Positions 6,354 to 10,435 of a DNA stretch of 10,435 bases are shown here, in pieces. A program made the translations under genes and the position numbers. The DNA comes from Phycisphaerae bacterium. Its GTDB lineage: Bacteria > Planctomycetota > Phycisphaerae > UBA1845 > Fen-1342. Position 1 is the first letter of the stretch, and every line of letters begins with the position of its first letter. The notes beneath the pieces were generated by a model, which saw only the letters and a program-made list of their open reading frames with translations, did no database searches and was not told where the DNA came from. The stretch covers positions 1 to 10,435 of the forward strand of contig JALSRY010000503.1 of the NCBI GenBank assembly GCA_026984555.1, given 5' to 3'.

Positions 6354-9300
6354 ATGAGCAGACTTGGCGCGACGCTGTTGTGTGTCTCGTTGCTGTGTAC
6401 GGGGCTGGTGGTCGACGGCAATGGATGTGCGCCCGGCCCGGCGTCACCCGATGCGATCGACGTGCTCGATACGCTGGCGGACAACGCCGCCAGCAATGGC
6501 GAAACCGCTTCCACGTCTGACCCAAATGCCCAGGCGCCCGCCGACGATGCGCAAGCGGATACCGGGAGCGATTCCAGCGAGGATTCGGGCGGGGGCTTTG
6601 GGAACTGGGCGTGGGCCGGTGGCAGCGGTGGCGACGGCGGCAACGAAGATTCGACCCTGCGAATCGTCGCCGACCCCGCCGGCGGCGTGGGACCGCTCGA
6701 CGTCAAGCTCGAAGCAGTCGCCACCGGCGTCCTGGCTCGCGACAACGTTTCCTACCACTGGCAGATCGACGGGGAGGACGCTTCGACTTCCGAAACGATC
6801 CGCTATACTTTCCTGCACAGCGGTACGCACACGGTGCGGGTGCGCGCCATGAGCGGTGCGACGGAACTCGCGAGCGCTTCGCTCGACGTGCCCGTCATTC
6901 CCGAGATGAGTATCGCCGCCGAGGTCAGGTACCCCGAAGGGGTGCCGATCCTCTCGCTCCAGGCCGTGGTGTCCGCTGAGCACGACACGCTGCCCGCGGG
7001 CGACTACCGCTGGGAGTTTGCGGACGGGGAAGTCCTGCACGGGGTGAGGGTAACGCGGATGGCACGCGGGCTCGGAAGTGTGGCGATCGCACTGTCGGTC
7101 ACGATCGGCGGTATCCAGATCGGTTGCAACCAGGCGGTGGTTACCATCAACGACCAACCCCCGGTGGTCGCCGACGCCGGCCCCGACCAGGTGCTCTATG
7201 CCGCCGATTCCGGCGGTCTGGTGGCGGTACAGCTCGACGGCAGCCGCAGTTCCAGCCGCGACACGACGATCGTGCGTTACCGCTGGCTGCTGGGTGATGT
7301 GCTGATCGCCGAGGGCCCCGAGCCGGTCGCGACGGCGTACCTCCCGCCGGGGGATCACCGCGTCCGGCTCGAAGTAGTTGACGATCAGGGCAACGTTTCG
7401 ACGGATGAAACCGAGATCGAGATCGAGCGTGCCTCGGATGCCTTGGACTGGCACGAGGACTTCGAGGATGATCTGGTCGGCCAAACGCCGACGGGCTGGC
7501 TGCCCACCGGGCGGGACAACGGGCTGTCGGAAAGCCCGGGGCTGTTTTCGGTTGCGGCGGTTGGTGGCTCGCACGTCTTCGGCACGACCAGTACGCTCAA
7601 CAACATCCACGCGCATTTCGTCGCTTCCGCCGCCGAAACCTGGTCGGGGTATGAATTCACCGGCCGGATGATGCGCAGCGATGCGCGCGGGGGCGTGGGG
7701 GTGACGTTTTTCAGCGATTATCCCCACAGCGACACGTACTACCGTTTGCGGGCGTATTGGGACGTTCCGTTTGAGCTCAGTCCGCACGGGACGTCGCTCG
7801 ACGGCACGGTCACGTCGGATATCGTCCCCGCAGCGGGGAGCTGGTATCGCTTCAAGGTCCAGGTGTACGACGACGGCCAAGCCACGCATGTGCTGGCGAA
7901 AGTGTGGGCCGACGGTTCCACCGAGCCGGCCGATTGGCAAATGGAAGCGGTGGATGACTCGGTCGGGCGTCGCACCGCGGGGGCGGTCGGCGTGTGGGCG
8001 ATGGACGCCGGGCAGAAATGGGTGGACGACCTGGCCGTTCGCACGATGACGCCGCAAGGTGGGGGCGATGAGAACGGCGGCGGCGATGGCGGAGGTGGAC
8101 AGGACGAAGGGACCATCGACGCCAACGCCGGTCCCGATCAGCAGGTCGTCGATGCCGATGGCGATGGTGTTGAAGCGGTCACGCTCAACGGCAGCGCCAG
8201 CCAAGGCGTCATCACCTGCTACCGCTGGAAAGAAGGGGAGACCATGCTGGCCCAGGGCCCCAGCCCGATCGCCATCGTGAGTCTCCCGGTCGGTACGCAC
8301 ACGATTACGCTCGAAGCCTGTCGCGACCAGGTCGTCGACACCGACACCGTTGCGGTGGTTGTGCAGGCCGCCCCGCCGATGGATTGCCATACCGCAACGT
8401 CGAGCTGGCAGAACTTCCCGTTCGACGCCCAATCGGGCACGTTTACGGTAGAGTTCCTCGCGACGCCGCACGATGCGAACATGGACGGAATTTTCGCGCT
8501 GTCGGCGGGGACGGGGGCGGCGTACTCGGACTTCGCGGTGCTGGTGCGGTTCAATACCTCCGGGACCATCGACGCCCGCAACGGCGGCAGTTACGCAGCC
8601 GACCAGACGCTATCGTACAACGTGGGCGAGACCTACCTGTTTCGAATCGTGGTGGACTGCACGGCCCACCGCTACGATGTGTACGTCACCCCCGCGGACG
8701 GCGTCGAACGCCGCATTGCGCGCAACTACGGCTTCCGCAGCGAACAGGCCGGCGTGTCGGAACTCGCCAATTGGGCGATCCAAGCCGGCGCCGGTACGCA
8801 CGAAGTCTGCAACGTCACGGTGGAACCCGGCCAAGGCAGCGATCCGCTCCCGCCCGTGGCCGACGCGGGAGCTGATCAAACCGTGCAGGACGACGACGGC
8901 GACGGGTCGGCGGTCGTGCATGTGGATGCCAGCGCCAGCTACGATCCCGACGGGACGATCGTGAATTACCGCTGGATGGAAGGCTCGCAACTGGTCGCGA
9001 TGGGGCCGTTCCCGACCACGAGCTTCACGCTCGTCGCCGGCATGCACACGATCGAGCTGACCGTGACCGACGACAGCGGTTTGCACAGCGCGGATACGCT
9101 GGTTGTGACGGTCGAATCCTCCTCGGGCGACACGCCGGTGACGATGATGCGCACCGTCGCTCGCCACGGGATCACCTGGACGTTCGATCGGGAGTACCCG
9201 GTGGGGCAGTTCGCCAACGGCGACCCGTTCGTGCTCGGTCCGGTGACGATCACGGCGATCTCGCCGGCGCCGGCCGGTGGACGCAACGGCTCGATGGTCG

Positions 9301-10277
9301 ATCCGCCCGTCACCGACGTGCAAGCGTACGATAGTCGGGCCTACAACTATGATCCGGGGTTGGGCGTGACGCTGCCGCTCGTGCTCCAGCCGGGCCGCTC
9401 GCTGGTCTCGACGCAAAGCTGCGACGGCGCCGAACATACGTACCTCGAAACCGCGGCGGTGCTGACGTGCTTGAGCGCGTCGCCGCCGGTGGGCTCCTTC
9501 CGCCCGCCGTATGTCGCGGGAGCCAAGCCGCTGCACAACGTGTCGGAGCTTCGGATGGAGTTGTTGCCGAGCCTGTCGCCGGTCGCGGGGACGCCGAGTG
9601 TGGCGGACGTGGCGGGTCGGCTGGAGCGTGTGTGGCTCGACCACCAGCCGACGTGGCACGGGCGGTTCATCCACCCGCGTTCGAACATGCCCGACTACGG
9701 GCGTGAGATGACGACGGACATGGGCGATGCGTCGCTGCTGACGCTGCTCAACGTGCCGGACAAGCAGGTGCTGGTGATTCGGCTCGTGCAACTCGGGATC
9801 GACTTCGGCGGCATCGCCGACGCGGGCGGAGGCTGGGAAGCCGACGGTGGGCACAGCTCCGGCCGCAAGTGGCCGATCATGTACGCCGGCTATTTGCTCG
9901 GCGATGCGCACATGCTCTCGATCGCGCAACGGAACACGCCGTTTGGCGAAGATTGCCAGACGTTCTATGTGTCGCAGGCGGACGTGGATCGTGGCGTGGG
10001 GTATACGTCTGGGCAGATCGGCATGCCCGAGTGGGGCATCCGCCACTGCTTCTCGCCCGAGCAGGACGATCCGGACTGGGACGCCCACTATCGTCGTTGT
10101 TGCACGGCCAACGCCTGGGTCGGCGAGGTGCTGTCGGCTCGGATACTGGGCCTGCACGATGACTGGAATCACGCGGCGTTGTTCGACTACCAGGACCGGT
10201 TCATGCAGACCGAGCCGCCGGGGCGTTTCCGCTCGTGGTCGTTGTTCGCGGGCGCGATGTGGGATGCGTATCGTTGA
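6354..10277 (+). CDS. Giant exported multi-PKD, jelly-roll protein with an unassigned, possibly catalytic C-terminal domain
   Basis: The 1307-residue product begins with a hydrophobic export signal (about 5-20). Cys25 follows Gly-Asn-Gly, so it may be a lipoprotein with a poor lipobox, or secreted. Residues 30-100 are a low-complexity Ala/Asp/Ser/Gly linker. PKD-type Ig-like domains lie at about 101-181, 185-266 (divergent), 269-358, 588-672 and 832-921; the last three open with an A-[DN]-A-G-x-D-Q motif. A first jelly-roll or LamG-like module spans about 364-565, followed by a Gly-rich linker (568-585). A second, different jelly-roll lies at about 676-824. The C-terminal 380 residues (929-1307) carry WTFDREYPVGQFANGD, GGHSSGRKWPIMYAGYLLGD and HYRRCCTANAW. 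Their helix-rich later part suggests an alpha/alpha-toroid glycosidase or lyase, which is inference. PKD and jelly-roll modules commonly accompany polysaccharide-acting enzymes. I chose the ATG at 6354, directly before the signal sequence; a GTG at 6291 would add 21 non-signal residues. The ribosome binding site is mediocre (GGGGAGG at 6333-6339, GGGGAAAG at 6343-6350). Confidence 0.87.
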   Translation: MSRLGATLLCVSLLCTGLVVDGNGCAPGPASPDAIDVLDTLADNAASNGETASTSDPNAQAPADDAQADTGSDSSEDSGGGFGNWAWAGGSGGDGGNEDSTLRIVADPAGGVGPLDVKLEAVATGVLARDNVSYHWQIDGEDASTSETIRYTFLHSGTHTVRVRAMSGATELASASLDVPVIPEMSIAAEVRYPEGVPILSLQAVVSAEHDTLPAGDYRWEFADGEVLHGVRVTRMARGLGSVAIALSVTIGGIQIGCNQAVVTINDQPPVVADAGPDQVLYAADSGGLVAVQLDGSRSSSRDTTIVRYRWLLGDVLIAEGPEPVATAYLPPGDHRVRLEVVDDQGNVSTDETEIEIERASDALDWHEDFEDDLVGQTPTGWLPTGRDNGLSESPGLFSVAAVGGSHVFGTTSTLNNIHAHFVASAAETWSGYEFTGRMMRSDARGGVGVTFFSDYPHSDTYYRLRAYWDVPFELSPHGTSLDGTVTSDIVPAAGSWYRFKVQVYDDGQATHVLAKVWADGSTEPADWQMEAVDDSVGRRTAGAVGVWAMDAGQKWVDDLAVRTMTPQGGGDENGGGDGGGGQDEGTIDANAGPDQQVVDADGDGVEAVTLNGSASQGVITCYRWKEGETMLAQGPSPIAIVSLPVGTHTITLEACRDQVVDTDTVAVVVQAAPPMDCHTATSSWQNFPFDAQSGTFTVEFLATPHDANMDGIFALSAGTGAAYSDFAVLVRFNTSGTIDARNGGSYAADQTLSYNVGETYLFRIVVDCTAHRYDVYVTPADGVERRIARNYGFRSEQAGVSELANWAIQAGAGTHEVCNVTVEPGQGSDPLPPVADAGADQTVQDDDGDGSAVVHVDASASYDPDGTIVNYRWMEGSQLVAMGPFPTTSFTLVAGMHTIELTVTDDSGLHSADTLVVTVESSSGDTPVTMMRTVARHGITWTFDREYPVGQFANGDPFVLGPVTITAISPAPAGGRNGSMVDPPVTDVQAYDSRAYNYDPGLGVTLPLVLQPGRSLVSTQSCDGAEHTYLETAAVLTCLSASPPVGSFRPPYVAGAKPLHNVSELRMELLPSLSPVAGTPSVADVAGRLERVWLDHQPTWHGRFIHPRSNMPDYGREMTTDMGDASLLTLLNVPDKQVLVIRLVQLGIDFGGIADAGGGWEADGGHSSGRKWPIMYAGYLLGDAHMLSIAQRNTPFGEDCQTFYVSQADVDRGVGYTSGQIGMPEWGIRHCFSPEQDDPDWDAHYRRCCTANAWVGEVLSARILGLHDDWNHAALFDYQDRFMQTEPPGRFRSWSLFAGAMWDAYR

Positions 10278-10435
10278 TTACACAGATGCCCACTGTGCAT
10301 CGCGGGCGGGCGCGGCGCCGTGGCTACTCGGCCGCGGCGCCGTGGACCGAGGGGATTCACGCCTGCGTGGGGATGTTCAATTCAACGCCGCGCAAGGCTT
10401 CGCCTCAAACAGCAGAATCAGTTCTCTTGGCGAGG
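10278..10435. other. Downstream non-coding tail
   Basis: No coding region is visible in these 158 bases up to the right edge. Apart from the large hairpin at 10311-10344, a weak CACAG/CTGTG pairing (10281-10285 with 10293-10297) is present. Confidence 0.5.
10311..10344 (+). terminator. Long GC hairpin after the giant PKD gene
   Basis: Bases 10311-10324 pair with 10331-10344 in a 14-bp stem with two G-U wobbles and a six-base loop (TACTCG), starting 33 bases after the stop codon. The two arms also give a direct repeat of CGCGGCGCCGTGG (10311-10323 and 10333-10345), because GGCGCC is itself palindromic. No T-tract follows, so termination would be non-classical, or the element may protect the message 3' end. 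Confidence 0.5.

Noticed and set aside
6256..6357. Possible 33-codon leader peptide starting at TTG and overlapping the ATG at 6354 as ATGA
   Set aside because: The only good Shine-Dalgarno (6233-6240) is about 15 bases from the TTG, too far for normal initiation, and the peptide shows no recognisable character.
6444..8471. Long minus-strand open frame opposite the PKD gene
   Set aside because: It is Arg/His/Val-rich with no recognisable motif, and it lies entirely antisense to well-defined PKD and jelly-roll domains.
8610..10172. Another long minus-strand open frame opposite the end of the PKD gene
   Set aside because: It has the same Arg/His-rich shadow composition and covers the conserved C-terminal domain on the other strand.

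Overview
The window is GC-rich bacterial DNA whose protein content points to a planctomycete, most likely of the Phycisphaerae type. The supporting traits are large Cys-rich secreted proteins with GACC repeats, a C-terminal dockerin-like EF-hand pair, a PEP-CTERM sorting tail, and multi-PKD surface proteins. This placement is inferred from protein style, since no rRNA or marker gene is present.

Layout, left to right. Bases 1-473 hold no convincing gene, but they contain a good intrinsic terminator (about 300-328), a second hairpin, and a near-perfect Shine-Dalgarno just before the first gene. Bases 474-3590 (+) encode a 1038-residue secreted protein. In it, beta-sandwich modules resembling the bacterial pre-peptidase C-terminal (PPC) domain alternate with six-cysteine GACC repeats and end in a dockerin-like module. 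A strong hairpin follows. Bases 3745-4296 (+) encode a small exported PEP-CTERM protein whose middle looks cohesin-like. A terminator at 4379-4418 lies between this gene and the convergent gene at 4455-5804 (-), a LYS9-type saccharopine dehydrogenase, which is the only clear metabolic enzyme here. A 549-base divergent spacer (5805-6353) carries a good sigma-70-type promoter for that enzyme with a palindrome across its -35 box, and an AT-rich inverted repeat nearer the right-hand gene. Bases 6354-10277 (+) encode a 1307-residue exported protein with five PKD-type Ig-like domains, two jelly-roll (LamG-like) modules and an unrecognised C-terminal domain of about 380 residues that may be catalytic. 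A long GC hairpin follows its stop codon.

Functionally, three of the four genes are cell-surface or secreted proteins with domains associated with adhesion, scaffolding or carbohydrate binding. The dehydrogenase is on the opposite strand with its own promoter and shows no obvious link to them. No RNA gene, insertion sequence, CRISPR array or phage gene was seen. The points most worth following up are the candidate dockerin/cohesin neighbour pair, the unassigned C-terminal domain of the giant PKD protein, and the palindrome over the dehydrogenase promoter.
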